DNA of 64,000 nucleotides from Ipomoea triloba. Lineage: Eukaryota > Streptophyta > Magnoliopsida > Solanales > Convolvulaceae. Under the pieces are notes generated by a model, which saw only the letters and a list, made by a program, of their open reading frames with translations, was not told the DNA's origin and made no database searches. Position numbers and translations under genes: made by a program. This document shows, piece after piece, positions 1-12,262 of this stretch. Positions within the stretch are counted from its first letter, which is position 1. Every line of letters begins with the position of its first letter. The DNA is taken from contig NC_044924.1 of NCBI RefSeq assembly GCF_003576645.1, positions 6,169,990 to 6,233,989 of the forward strand, in the 5' to 3' direction.

Positions 1-3000
1 ATTTTGCATACAAATTTTATACATTCAAAAAGTACTAAAATAATATTATATACAAATATTAACAAAAATACAAAATTGTGCATTTATCAAAGTTTTTTAA
101 AAATCCCAAAACACTCCATTACATTATGAAAGGAAAAGAAAAGGACTTAAAGTTTCAAAGTTGTGAACTTTTAATTTTATTAAGACAGGTAAGTGCAGTG
201 GGTAACATATCGATTAGATAGATTCCACCCTACTTATAACTTGTATTTTATACATACATATATAAAAGCTAGACCAAATTTTTTTATGCCAACTATCCCG
301 TCTAAAATACGGGTTAAACAAACCCAATCTGTTGGGGTAAGTCTGTATTGACAACTCTACTAGCTTAGACTCTAGCTAAACATGTAGATTCTTTATTAGA
401 TTATACTTCCATCCTTTTCAATTAGTAAATTCCTCCTCGTCAAATCAATTATTATTTTTGACTAATAATCTCTCTGCTACTGAGTGAAGCCCACAACCTA
501 ATCCATTCCTTCCACCCCATTCGCCCATCCTTCACATCTCAAATCATGGCATGTCCAAAACTCAAGACTCATGTCTGAATGAACATTATTTGATTTATAA
601 AATTCCAATTCAATATGATAGGAGATTGAACTAATTAGTTGCCAATAAATTGGCTACCTCATTTCTAACATCAAAGTATCTAACTAAATCTTGGTAATAT
701 TAATTGGTCCACCCAATACAGCATTTAAATGGCACCCATCCACTTGAAATGATAATAGTATGCAATTAATTAAGATGATGCTGAAATGCCTCCAACTCAT
801 GCATGATTATGACTTTGTTGCACTTGATGTTGAGTTTACAATTATATATTGCCACGTACCTCTTTAACTAATGATATTATGAATGTATTTGAATTTAATA
901 AAATTATATTTCAGAATTTTCTCAAAACAAAATATGTTGTAACCCTTTATTAAACATATAATTACAATATCACTAATTTGTTCAAATGCCAAAAATATAT
1001 ACTGCACCACGTATATACAACTGAGAAACAAAAACGAAAATTAATAAAGAGTTTGTTTGGCATAACCTTTTTTTTTTTTTTTTTGAAATTTTGTACTTAA
1101 AAAGAAGAGTATGAATTCTGTACCTGGAACAAATTAGTAATTGTGTCTTTATGTTATGAATTTCTGTGATTTGTGTTGTGAAATTTTGTGTATGTGTCTT
1201 GTGTTGTGATTTTTTGTGTATTGTGTTATGAAATTTTGTATCTTACGAATATGAATTATGTGATGCATAATGCTATGTGGATCCTAGTCCACGATATAAA
1301 TTGCCATGATCAATTGGGCGTTTCGTGATGGATTTGACGAGTGTATTCGATGAATTTCATGTCTTCATATATGGATTTGGAGTTTATTATACTTTTGGTT
1401 GGACCTAACCATTGGTCCTCCATTTTTTTTCTTGAAGGCCTGTTTAAAGAAGAGACATGCATTAATTGGGCTAAAGTATTGTCATTTATTCTTGCTAGAT
1501 AATTGTATTTGCAAAACTGTAATTGAGAAAATTAAGATGACCCACTAAATAAGCCCATATATGTAGGCCTGACTCCTTTTTTTTTTGGACTAACTAAGCA
1601 TCGAGTTTGAATATATTCAACTTTTAAATCTAGGCAAATTATTGTGTGGACCATTGTCTAAAATGATGTCACTGAATTTTATGAGTTAGAATAACGTAAA
1701 TTATGTGTTAAAATAGTGAAACAAAGTTAATTTCAAACATTGAGAATCAAATTGAACTCTACATCATGTAACTGCGCAATATTAAACTACTGTAATATTT
1801 TTTAAATTGGTGAACTACTTGAAAGAGCAATAATTTCACTATGCCCTAATAGATGAAAGCAATATATGTTCTACTAGGGTCCAAAATAGAGAAATAGCTA
1901 AAGTTGGAGAGAATCCACTAACCAAAAAAATCCTTGTTTCCACTTTGACTTAAAATGGAATCTCTCCATCTTTTCATGTACACTACACCCACTGGAGTTC
2001 CGTGTGGATTTCATACTGTCTGCCACTATCTCTACAACCCCTTCGTGCTGCTAATATGAAATCCAAAATTGAATATTCATCTATGAATACATTATGAAAG
2101 TGTAGACAAATACAAAAGAAATTTTTAGTCTCAAAGATATTTTCTGATTTTCTTGATACAATAATGTTATTATACCCTACTAGTCAAAACACGCGTAAAA
2201 AGTATTTAATTTACTTCAAGTAAGATTATTGCAACATAAATTAAAGTATACAAATTTGTGCAACTAGCTTTTGCCTTCTTAAACCATATGAATCTCAAAT
2301 CTTTGTTTTAATAATACTCCTTTTATAATTTTAGTACCATCTCATTGTAATATGGATTTCATAGTGATGGAGTCACAGGCATTGGGTCCAAAGAAAATTG
2401 GCCAAAATTAGAGATCTAAGAAGTAATTGCGTCTAGAAAATAGTCAAATCCATGCATGCATAAGATTTTTTGGGTTTAAATTAGAAGAGAAGAAAGTTTG
2501 GATTGCGAATTAGACTAAGAAGTAGAGTTATAAGATTGAGTTGTAAATAGTAGAGGGATGAGGTTTAAAGTGTGCCAAGGTAGAAAGTATATGGGGCCAA
2601 TGTGCAAAGATTGGAGGGATGTGTACAAAGTGAATAATGGAAAAGTTTGGGATCAAAGTGCACCAAACGTAATGTATATGGTGTCATAACACAAAATCTT
2701 AGAAAGGGGAGTGTTTGGGAACTATTTGGCAAATGAGAGAAAAAATATAATCAATTTTGAGGGACAAAATTGAGGAGGGGAGTTTTTCAATTGGCTTCAT
2801 CAATAAAGGCATCGACTCACATCCACGCCCCCGACCATGGATGCAAATAGTCGTTGCTTATCACCACTAACCTCGGCTTACCACCTAATTAAGGAAATTG
2901 CATAATAACATTATATTAAAGTTAAGGACGTGTTTGGAAAATATAGAAATGGACTAAGGGTGTGTTTGGTAGCATGGTATGGACAAAAATCGAGAAATTG

Positions 3001-3265
3001 GTTCACTTGTTTTCTTACAACCTACGGCCTCATGCTTAAGGGACGAGATGCTGAACCACCACGCCAACCTTATTGTAATTATAATTTCATTATAGTTCAA
3101 ATACTTTGTTCTAAGGGTTTTGGACCCTATTGACTCAATATTATTTTCCTTCATTATCTTCTCTACATTAACTCGATTTTATGGTAAGTATGATCCATTA
3201 AAAACCACCACATAGCGGCCATATACATAGCGCATGATGTATGTCGTATGCATTATATATACTGA
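1..3265. other. Intergenic, AT-rich, no gene seen
   Basis: No open frame here has coding character. The stretch holds homopolymer runs (poly-T near 1070), a MITE-like repeat at about 1085-1310, and fragments beginning with 'gtgtttgg' (near 2700 and 2930), a start common in plant hAT-like miniature elements. The short open frames near 2930-3154 lie inside such repeat sequence and are not believed. Confidence 0.6.
1085..1311. repeat. MITE-like dispersed repeat, family M
   Basis: The interior is a string of phrases such as 'gaattctgtacctggaac' and 'tgtgttatgaaattttgt'. It ends at 'ccacgatataaattgcc'. The same interior and the same terminal phrase recur at 26805-27130 and, in part, at 56380-56632. 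This is a dispersed, non-coding, probably non-autonomous DNA element. The left terminus could not be fixed. Confidence 0.5.
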
Positions 3266-3548
3266 GGTTTTTTTTTGGGTAACAAGGCTCACTGCATTAA
3301 ATTAGATTGTAAAACGTCTAAAAGAACATACGGTGGAGATATCCTCCACTTGCCGCAACTTGATATAGAAACGACCTCCCTTGCCATAGTATGAGCGGCA
3401 CGATTAGCAGATCGCCTAACACAATGAAAATTTGCACCAATTATATTAGATACAAGTTACTTTATATCATCAATAACTCTACCTAAGACCGAGAAGAAAT
3501 AATCAGATCTTATGGCATAGAAAACCAGCTGCGAGTCTATTAGGAGGT
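3266..3548 (-). mobile_element. 5'-truncated LINE (L1-type) 3' end with RNase H-like remnant
   Basis: Read on the minus strand, about 3540 to 3290, the sequence translates to a decayed RNase H-like C-terminus. It has the segments DSQLVFYAIRSDYFFSVLGR and RRSANRAAHTMAREVVS, with one in-frame stop between them. The RRsaNraAH-AR motif is typical of the RNase H domain at the end of plant L1-type LINE ORF2. The plus-strand poly-T at 3267-3276 is the element's poly(A) tail. Only the last 280 bp or so are present, as expected of 5'-truncated LINE insertions. A target-site duplication is not clear here. A better-preserved relative lies at 7997-8234. Confidence 0.7.
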
Positions 3549-5115
3549 TTTATTATCTAAAGTGACAAGTTTAATTAGCATTTAGGTTGGGTCAGTAATA
3601 ATGAATTGTTATCAAATCGTTCCAAAATGTGTTAGGTTAGATTAGTACATTATTCAAATGGTAAAGAATAAAATTAATTAATTAATTAATCCAGGGTATG
3701 ATCATTAAAGCCTAACCATACCCTAATAAACGAACCCTAGCAAAAGTTAAAGGCTAATCAACGCTATAATTTGCAATCGATTATGAAATCCAAAGCAGGG
3801 ACCCGGGCACCCGGCAAAGTAGAAAACCCTAATTCCAACCACCAAGCAATTTATTTTATTTTTTGGGGGAAAAATGCTGTACAGATAATGCCTAATTATC
3901 ACTTTTAAGATTGATTAGATTTTTTAAAGCAGAAAAGAGAAAGAGAAGTTTAGAATATCGTTATCCGCAATATATAATGCCTAATTATCACTTTTTTTCT
4001 CCTTTTTTTTTTTTAATTTCCAAAACACAACCAATATTCTTTATAAGATTTTCTCAACAAAGTCATACTTATGTTAATCCAACTTAACGTGCGTAGATTA
4101 GAAGCTTAAGGTGCATCAGTTTAGAATTTTGTTTAAAGAGCACCGCACAACCGCATAGAAAGCTTTACCCCACACACATATATTCTTGGAAGATTATTAA
4201 TGTTGTTAATTTTTACTTGAAAGATTTGAAGGCTTCTCTCATAGGGTTTGGCCATGCAAAAGATGAAGGAAAAGGGAGCGGCGAAGCCAAAAGAAACACA
4301 AGCTAGTATTGGCATGCACGTGTGTAAAGATAAAAACCACAGCACGCACGCACTCAAAATCATTTTCCATTGTATGTAGCTTTTTGTGTAATCCGATGTT
4401 TACTACATTCAAATATATTCCTTTCGTCTTCATGTGTAACCAACCAACCTTCATTTTGTTAAAGTTTGGCGCTGTACCGAAAACCCATATATAGCTTAGT
4501 GTACCATTTTCTTGTGGGGTATTCCTTTACGCGTTTCATGCTTATTACTTACCCATTTGATTGACATCCTAACCAATTCTTTAGCAGTATCGAGATAGCA
4601 ACATTTTTAGTCTCTTTCAATCATATGAACAGTCCTATTACATGTACTCCTTATTTTTATTACCTCAATTTTACTGTACTCCCTGATGTTACAATAGATG
4701 ATTAGTTATTTTCATCATGTGAGTCCCATGAAAAATGTCAACATCAAAATTTTGTGAGAAACTAATGATTACATAGCATAGCAGACACATATATTTATAA
4801 ACATGATATTCATATGTATTATATTTATTACTTCAAGATTTCTATGAATACCAAACTATCTTTACCTAACCAATAATCCATATACAATCACTAAACCAAT
4901 GCCACCTCCCATTCTTTATCTTTTTTACACATACCCATCTCTTTTTTGTGTGATATGTTTATAAAGTAATTAAGCTAAGCCATGATATGAAATGATATTA
5001 CGTCCCATCATCTTGGGGAGAAAACAAAATTGCCAAACTTGTCAAGGAAAAGTAGGAAAGGGTGAGGTGTGTTTGAGGGTGATATATGCCAATTCATCAT
5101 CAGTACGGAAGGAGA

Positions 5116-5205
5116 CACGTGAGTAGGTCCTCATCAGGTGGCCCAAGATCCAATTGGGTGGCTCAGATTGAATAGGGGTTTGGCTTGGAACGAATGTCAC
5201 GTGAC
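5116..5205. promoter_or_regulatory. Pair of G-box motifs in a low-AT island
   Basis: CACGTG occurs at 5116-5121 and again at 5198-5203; the second sits in the 10-bp palindrome GTCACGTGAC (5196-5205). CACGTG is the core bound by plant bZIP and bHLH factors. No gene start is adjacent: the nearest supported gene begins at 21543. Any regulatory role is therefore inference from motif and composition only. Confidence 0.25.
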
Positions 5206-5472
5206 TTGCAGATGGTCCTTCGAATGTCTGTCTTCGGTTAAGGATCATTATTAATAAGACCTTAACCCACTCTTCTCTTTCAATCTTTCACTCCATGTCA
5301 TTGTGTCATCTTTCCTCCTTAATTTGCTCATTAAGTCTTTATATTAATGGTTGATAAGCTATGAAGTCACATCAAAATTTAAAACACAAGTATTTGAGCA
5401 TCATAAAAGAGCTAATTTTCTTTTATATCAGTATGCGTTTAAATTCAAACACTATAAATTGCATCGAAAAAT

Positions 5473-5632
5473 AAATTTGATGTAAATCTCACCACTTCAT
5501 CCTATCAAATATAACAACACAAGAATCTATATATCTAATGTATACTTAAATTGGATGTAAATCTCATTGCTTCATCGTATCAAATATGAAAACACAAGAA
5601 TGTCTATTATGTAGTTAAAATGATTTTACATC
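5473..5632. repeat. Imperfect tandem duplication, unit about 85 bp
   Basis: Two copies share the order 'gatgtaaatctca', then 'cttcatc.tatcaaatat', then 'aacacaagaat'. The first starts at about 5478 and the second at about 5563. They have diverged by several substitutions. There is no coding content. Confidence 0.55.
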
Positions 5633-6685
5633 AAACCTTATCCTTCACTGTATGTATATTTTTTAGAATAAAACATGTAGAAGTAGTGATTCTAAGCCTA
5701 CTCAAATGGGATTGGGTCTATTTAGTTTAACATATTCCTAGTGAAGCCAATAATGTACAAACTAGATGGCATACAACTTGGAGGTGGACCTGCATAGATT
5801 ACATGATTTCGAGACTCTACCTAAAGTTTTAGTGTATTATTGTTAGTTTGATGATTTTGTTGGTATAATTTTATCATATTTTATATACTGATTTATCTTT
5901 CTTTTTTTATAAAGAATTACACCCCAATTGTTTTATTTTCTTGATGTATTAAAAGAAACACTTATCAGGAATAAAACAATAAAATGAAAAGGAAAAAGTA
6001 TATTCCTTTTGCATATAGCATGGTGACTTAAGAAATGCATGCGTAAGGTGACCAATGGGAGTTTTAAGTGTAAAGATTGAAGTTGGAAATGGGCCCATAG
6101 GATAAGGGTGGGCTACTCATTCAAAGCTTTTAGCTGTTGGGCTAGGATGATATATATATGTGGAGTAGAAAAGTCAAATTGTATGTAGGGTTGGGCAGAA
6201 ATTACTACACCATAAAATTGGCCATATCTTGCATATCTAAGTGGGGCCCCCAAATGTGAGACCCTACCTAATCTCTAGTACATGTGAGGTCTAACGTGGA
6301 CCCCACGGATGTTTTGACCACAAGAAGCCGAAATAGCAGGGTTTTTGGAATCACACAAAGTACTAATGTAATGGACCCTTGACAACCTAAACACCCATTG
6401 TTTGGTCCACTTGGAAGATAATAAATGGTCAATAATTTAATCATTATTTGCATGAAGAAGAAGAATCAATTCAACAAGGTTTCTATGCAAAAGCCTCATG
6501 AGGAAGCTGGCTAGCAATCAAGGTCAATTTTGCAGGTAAAAGCTCACTTGCATACACCATTATTATATTTACAGCATTCATAAGTCAAGCTCGTATAGTT
6601 GTATAGGGTTATCTTTAAGTTTAATCCAACCAACATATTATATTGTCTATGAGGCATCAATTGGCATGAGCTTGTTAAAGGAAAA

Positions 6686-6693
<8 letters not shown>

Positions 6694-6770
<77 letters not shown>
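6694..6770. repeat. (AT)n microsatellite
   Basis: About 77 bp of uninterrupted AT/TA dinucleotides follow a short poly-A run. Such a tract is self-complementary and is expected to vary in length between individuals. Confidence 0.97.
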
Positions 6771-6771
<1 letters not shown>

Positions 6772-6899
6772 CTAGATTGAATTCTCACCAAAAGTGTTGT
6801 TGAGTTAGGTGAGATGCACATTAAAACAAAATCTAGTTAACGAAGTAAAGTAATAATGTTATTGATTGTAATAATAAAGTCAAGGACAATTGGGGACAA

Positions 6900-7025
6900 C
6901 TCAAACCAAGCTGGTCAGACTGGTGGCTTAATAACTACAAGATTACAAGTTTGACTCTTAGATGGAGTAACCTAGTTATTGGCGTTCTTGGTTTGAGCCA
7001 GTCAACTGTGGAAAACCTAGATTGA
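6900..7025 (+). mobile_element. SINE family C fragment
   Basis: It shares the ordered phrases 'gactggtggcttaataacta', 'attggcgttcttggtttgag' and 'gtcaactgtggaaaaccta' with other copies in this window (34150-34345, 47838-48190, 52315-52515). The family is recognised by its repetition and by a tRNA-like promoter seen in better copies. Confidence 0.55.
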
Positions 7026-7740
7026 TTTACCTTTTTTTTAGTCCTTTGCTAGCTAGGATATAGAGTATGAGCAGAAAGCACATGCTGAAATCCGCTATAA
7101 TTAAGGCTAACGCATTGACCCAGGACAAACAAGTATAGAGTTAAACTAACACCTTTAGGTTTGTTTACAAAATTTCTATAGACAAAAAATATAATGTTGC
7201 TAGGGTTTACCATGACGGTGTGATTTCTTGATTAAAGACGCTTGCCATACATTTTTTTTTAATAGCAACCCTGACAAAAGGTTGGAAAAATTCCACGTCG
7301 TCTCAGCTATGAAAAAATTCCACAGCTAGCAGTTAATTAAGTAGAAAAAGATTGATGTAAGTTGGGAGAATAGAATGTAATGAATGAAAATCCAATTGCA
7401 GTGGACATTATTCTCTGCAACATTAATTGGAGGTTGAATTGAGGTGATACATAGTATGTATAGGAAGGTTGGTTAGTTGGGTTTTTCTCACCACCATTTA
7501 TTAGGGAAAGTGATTGGCAGTGAGTGCATATATGGACTACTGCTCTCAGCTCCATTAAGCAGACATACAACTGGTGGGAGACACAGTGGAAGATAATACT
7601 ACCATTGTAGCTCACATGTAGTGTGATGTGTTGCCTGCTGGAAACATATCTATTTTATATATATTTTTCAGCACCCACTACTCTTGGGATGGATGGGACA
7701 ACTTATTCTATCATTAATCCATTCTTGATCACTATTTCTG

Positions 7741-7935
7741 GTTCCCAAGGTCACGAGGTTCGAATCTCAGCCACCTCTTAGTTTGAGATGACCAGTTATG
7801 CATGAACGGGTAACCTAGACTAATGGATAGTGCAGATTTCCCTCGTCACAAAGCGCGATTTACCCAATGCACACCATCAGGTAGTGGATAATGTGGGTTT
7901 CCCTCGTCACCCTAATATGGAGACTCAGTCGATCT
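7741..7935 (+). mobile_element. SINE family C copy with B-box-like motif
   Basis: 'gaggttcgaatctcagcc' matches the internal RNA polymerase III B box (GGTTCGAANCC). It is followed by the family's body, with 'taacctagac' and 'acccaatgcacacc', and by a repeated tail 'gtgggtttccctcgtcac'. The tail segment appears twice, an internal expansion also seen at 47838-48190. Confidence 0.6.
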
Positions 7936-7983
7936 ATTATATTCTAACTGTGTGAGATATTGTTGTATTTGAAATTTTTTAAA

Positions 7984-8247
7984 TATCAAATTAGTTTTTT
8001 TTTGTTGGTGATAAAAACTTAATTCATTAAATCATCAGCAATACAATCTCCGAGAAAAAGAGGAGGGGTATCCAACCACTCCTCGCAACCTGACATAGAA
8101 ACGGCCTCTCTAGCAACAATGTGAGCGGCACGGTTCGCAGATCGCTTAACAAAACGAAATTCAACATCAATAATGGACGATTAATTCTTTAATATCACTA
8201 ATAATTAAACCAAAAGCATAATCAAATTCAGAACTATCAAATTAGTT
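7984..8247 (-). mobile_element. 5'-truncated LINE insertion with perfect target-site duplication
   Basis: The 13-bp sequence tatcaaattagtt occurs at 7984-7996 and again at 8235-8247 and flanks the insert 7997-8234. On the minus strand the insert encodes an RNase H-like tail containing SANRAAHIVAREAVS and then CEEWLDTPP, followed by poly(A) (plus-strand poly-T at 7995-8003). This is the same LINE family and same orientation as 3266-3548, but less decayed. The duplication and the poly(A) tail together show insertion by target-primed reverse transcription. Confidence 0.85.
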
Positions 8248-9357
8248 AGTTCTTGAGCAACTCGTTTTGTTTCATGTTTGATGTTTGGTTATTATTATAA
8301 ATAATTTACAAGTTGTGATATTCAAATACTCAATTATATGGTATCAATTTTAGCTATTAAAATATGACATTTGTTCTCATTTTTTAATTAATTATCTGGA
8401 GTTAAGTTAATAATGGTAATCAAATAAAAACACCAACAAGAACAATTAAATACTAATTTGGCCATATACGCATGTTAGTCACATAATTATTATTGTATAT
8501 GCTAAATAATTATGATGTAATCAACAGCAATAACTGTCAAACAATATAATAGTGATGATTAGCTCTAGCTAGCTAGCTCATTATCAGACTCTAAACTTAC
8601 TTAAATAATCATTCACACACCAATAGCAATATAATTAATTAATAAATATAATCAGTGATATATAATATATTATTAATTGTATGTACTTTTAAATCAGTGC
8701 TAAAGGTTATTTTTGTATACACATATCAACGACATTATCATATTTAATTTTAAAATAGGTAATGCTGCGCTCCTTAGCTTGTTGAACCTTTTTTTTTTTC
8801 TCTAAATCTTATTATTATATCATATAAGATGGGATTTAATTGTATTAACTCATCATAAGTTGTTTCTTGTATGTATGTGTCGAGTTTTAGAGTTTCTCAC
8901 TAAAAGTGCACAACAGAAATTGTAAAAGTACACATTAGTACTGAAATAAAATATTTAACAAATTTGCTCGAAAAACTTCATTCACATTTGATTGAAATTT
9001 AGTTCTGTTTCTCTATTTTTGTGCAACCTAATAGGACAATATGTACATGCTGACTTGTGATTTTAGAGCTTCTTATGAAAAATACACAACAAAAATTGTA
9101 AAAATACACATTAGAACCCAAATAAAATATTAACTAATGTGGACGAAAAGCCTAATCCACATTCAAATTTGGTTCTCTTTCTCTGTTTTTGTGCAACCTA
9201 ACAGGACAATATATATGGTGGGTTTTTGAAGATAATAAAAAGCCAAGAGTGGGGTAGAAATCCACAAGGCATCAAGCAACAAGCAGATCAACTTGATATT
9301 CATTGTTCAGATAATGTCCAATAAACTCCCTCTACTTCACTCTCAGTGTCCAAAACG
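8248..9357. other. Intergenic, no gene seen
   Basis: AT-rich. Apart from the tandem duplication at 8883-9218 I see no structure, and no open frame of interest. Confidence 0.5.
8883..9218. repeat. Tandem duplication, unit about 175 bp
   Basis: Two adjacent copies (about 8883-9055 and 9059-9218) share 'attgtaaaa.tacacattag', 'aataaaatatt' and 'tttttgtgcaacctaa.agg'. They differ at roughly one base in six. There is no coding content. Confidence 0.75.
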
Positions 9358-9587
9358 CCCCCCCCCCCCCCCCCCCCCCCCCCCCCCNNNNNNNNNNNNN
9401 NNNNNNNNNNNNNNNNNNNNNNNNNNNNNNNNNNNNNNNNNNNNNNNNNNNNNNNNNNNNNNNNNNNNNNNNNNNNNNNNNNNNNNNNNNNNNNNNNNNN
9501 NNNNNNNNNNNNNNNNNNNNNNNNNNNNNNNNNNNNNNNNNNNNNNNNNNNNNNNNNNNNNNNNNCAAAACCCCCCCCCCCCCCCCC
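9358..9587. other. Assembly gap bounded by poly-C
   Basis: A run of 30 C (9358-9387) is followed by 178 N (9388-9565), then caaaa and 17 C (9571-9587). The gap probably exists because the homopolymer could not be read through. The open frames crossing it are artefacts of poly-C and N. Confidence 0.95.
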
Positions 9588-11179
9588 TCTACCCACCCAT
9601 ATATTTTGCATAGTAGTTGCTGTATAGTGTATATATATAGAGAGAGATAGAAATATATAAAACAAAATAGGGTTTGCGATTGTGGAGACAGATTCAGACA
9701 CCATAATTTAACTCATGTGCTCACCACACCGGGTTTTATACTATTATGTTGCTATCTCTTCTTGTTAGTGTTGATTAGAGTTTGTCACATCACTACCATT
9801 ATATATTATTTTTAAGGTAAAAAATGATATTAAATTAAATGTATTATATCATCAACTTGATATGTTAATTAAAATAAAAACCTATTATAAAAATATTCTT
9901 TTGATTTACGAAAAAATTTACTATCACTTTCTGAATGTGTGTTCATGAGTGAAACTTGTGGTCCTAACCTACAAATCAACATAAGTTGAACATAATTAAC
10001 GAGTTGAAACCAATAAGATCAATAAACACAGCTCCCAAAAGAATCGAATTTAAAACCTGATAATTATCAAGTTAAATGTCTAACTAACTTGATTAGGTTA
10101 CCAATTATTAAAAATAAAAAAAATAAAAAAAATTCTTGACAGCAGTCCAGCACATAAAAAAATTTACGGACTACAAATCTACAACTATTAATTACTCCGT
10201 GATTGATAAAGGGCTGCGCTGTCAAACCGTCTTTCCTTTTGTTTGCAAGTGAAGGAAAGTCAAAATGTTCCCTCCTACTAAGCTAGCTCATTGCCACCAT
10301 ACCAAGGGGAACTTAATTGTTTTGCCCCTATAATTCATCATGTCATTACTATTGATTTTATTTTTTTAATTTGCATTTCCTAGATTTATAAAAAAAAAAA
10401 AAAAAAGACATTGAGTAATACTTGCAATTTAATACCTAGGCAAATTAGTAATTGAAGTGAAAATCAAAGACATCTTCTTCTTTTATACATAATTTTAATA
10501 TTACTCAATTTATGTTTTGTAATATTCAGTTACTAAGTTGATTTTATTTTTAACTCGTAACAAAAAGTTATTTAATATAGTGTACTGCTATAAGAGTCAA
10601 TTCTTACATCTTATAGCTTATTAACTAAATTAAATTACTATTATTATTGTTTTTTTTTCATGACATACCACATCCTTGACACCTATGCATGATGCAATAA
10701 ATATATTATTTTATATACCTTTTATTTTAAAATCTTCGCAATTTCCATTGTATCCTTTAGCTTTGCCAATGATTTGTTAATCTGAGGGCTAGTTGCCAAT
10801 GAGGTGACGTTTTCAATATTGTTGGGCACATGTCCCCAAGTTGAGGATCCTTTGTTTGAAATCTTTTGTGATACAATAAATTTTCAAGAAGATGAGTGGA
10901 GTTGAGATGATTAGATTTTAGAACTCATGATTTGATTAATTAATTAATTTAATCTGAATTTCTTTATCTCTTCATTCATTAAACAAGTTTTCTATATAAT
11001 TATAATCACACTGTTTTTAAATTATATAGTTTCTTCTCCATACAAAATTATATGAGTTGGAAATTTGCGAACAAGAGAAAGAGTGTAATAACACAAGGGG
11101 TAGGAACATTGATTTAGATGCAGTCACAATTCAATTACATGGTCACTATCGCCTAATGTAAACATTTAGCTTTTATTTT

Positions 11180-11285
11180 TTTTTTAGTACTACTAACTCT
11201 GTTACAATACAGTATCTGTTCATAACTACTTTCTCAACCTACTTATTCCTCCACTGAGGCTCGAACCCACCGCTTTCACCTTAAT
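11180..11285 (-). mobile_element. SINE family A fragment
   Basis: 'actactaactctgttacaat' and then 'ccactgaggctcgaacccac' match, in reverse complement, the body and B-box region of the intact family A SINE at 46458-46581. The tRNA-like head is missing. Confidence 0.6.
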
Positions 11286-12170
11286 TTAGAAGAAATTTTT
11301 AAATGCATATATACCTAACTCAATTAGTGTTCATAGTTACATATATACATGTTTTAATCATGTGTAAGGAATAATGATACATCTCAAAATCAAGCCGTTG
11401 AATCTCAAAAGTAACGTTATCATCAATGTGGATTTGCTTTATTTAAACATAGAGATCAGATACATATATGTAAATCAAATGAAAGTTCTGTCCAGCCAAA
11501 AATACATAATTTTATAAGAGGTTGATTCTAGTAAAATTAATTTCAAAAAATATAATAGTACACCATACACAAGGCATATGTTGGACATTATTATAGACTA
11601 TCTGTACATGGCTCCTAGGGTGCCCCTATTATGAGAAGTCATCAAAAGGCTATATATGCCAATAGATTCTATGAATATTGGACAGGAAAGGATTCTGCTT
11701 AATCTAAAAACTGAAGTACCATTTTCCCACGAGAGAAAAGTGATGAAATATGCATATTTTGGTATAAAATTATAAGTATAGTTTTAGTGAGTATTTCCGT
11801 AACTTATTATTTTTTTATTAAAAATGAATAAAAATTGTAATTTATTTTTTAATCAATCACGCTACATTTGTAAAGAGTAAAAATGTAAAAAGTTATTAAT
11901 AGTGTAACACAATATGGGCAGATGAGTTGGTATACTCTACTTGCTCGGTAGGTTTTGATTTGGTCGGTTATTATATACGAGTGTTGAATCTCTAATTGAT
12001 AAGTTAGCAGATGCTTCTATTTAGTGCCAATGTGAAGGCTGAAGTAGTAGAAGCGAAAGTAACTTTTTTCAAGAATTCAACCTCTATGACTAAGAAACAC
12101 TACACAAATTTACGCACAGTACCTAAATTTTTATGTTAATAAAGCTGTCGTGTATGTAATTTTATAAAGT

Positions 12171-12262
12171 AAATTATAGTCTTTGAGATAGACGAAAATT
12201 ATTGTAAATCATAGTCTTTGCGATGGACACGAAAATTATTGTAAATCATATTTTTTGTTATG
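12171..12262. repeat. Tandem repeat, unit about 47 bp
   Basis: 'attgtaaatcata' with 'tctttg.gat' and 'gacgaaaattattgtaa' are repeated about twice in direct orientation. Confidence 0.6.

Larger units (their letters stand above)
3549..6693. other. Intergenic, no gene seen
   Basis: AT-rich with no credible open frame. It contains a less AT-rich island at about 5040-5270 with two CACGTG motifs, a partial duplication at 5473-5632, and TGGGC-rich sequence around 6085-6135. The open frames of 60-76 codons in this stretch lack homology signals that I recognise. Confidence 0.5.
6695..7983. other. Intergenic with SINE-like fragments
   Basis: After the AT tract there are two segments of the dispersed tRNA-like repeat family C (about 6900-7025 and 7741-7935). 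The stretch 7290-7640 between them is free of recognisable repeats and holds a 92-codon minus-strand open frame at 7337-7615. That frame shows no family resemblance, so I do not call it a gene. Confidence 0.5.

Noticed and set aside
2180..2205. Possible second Helitron 3' end ('ctagtcaaaacacgcgt' on the plus strand, read in reverse)
   Set aside because: There is no true stem-loop before the CTAG and no matching TC end was found.
5042..5248. 68-codon minus-strand open frame over the G-box island
   Set aside because: It follows from lower AT content there. No family resemblance and no plausible exon borders were found.
7337..7615. 92-codon minus-strand open frame
   Set aside because: No recognised motif, no splice context, and AT-rich codon use. 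It lies in intergenic DNA between SINE fragments.
9293..9704. Four open frames with Pro or Gly runs across the gap
   Set aside because: They are translations of poly-C and N, not genes.
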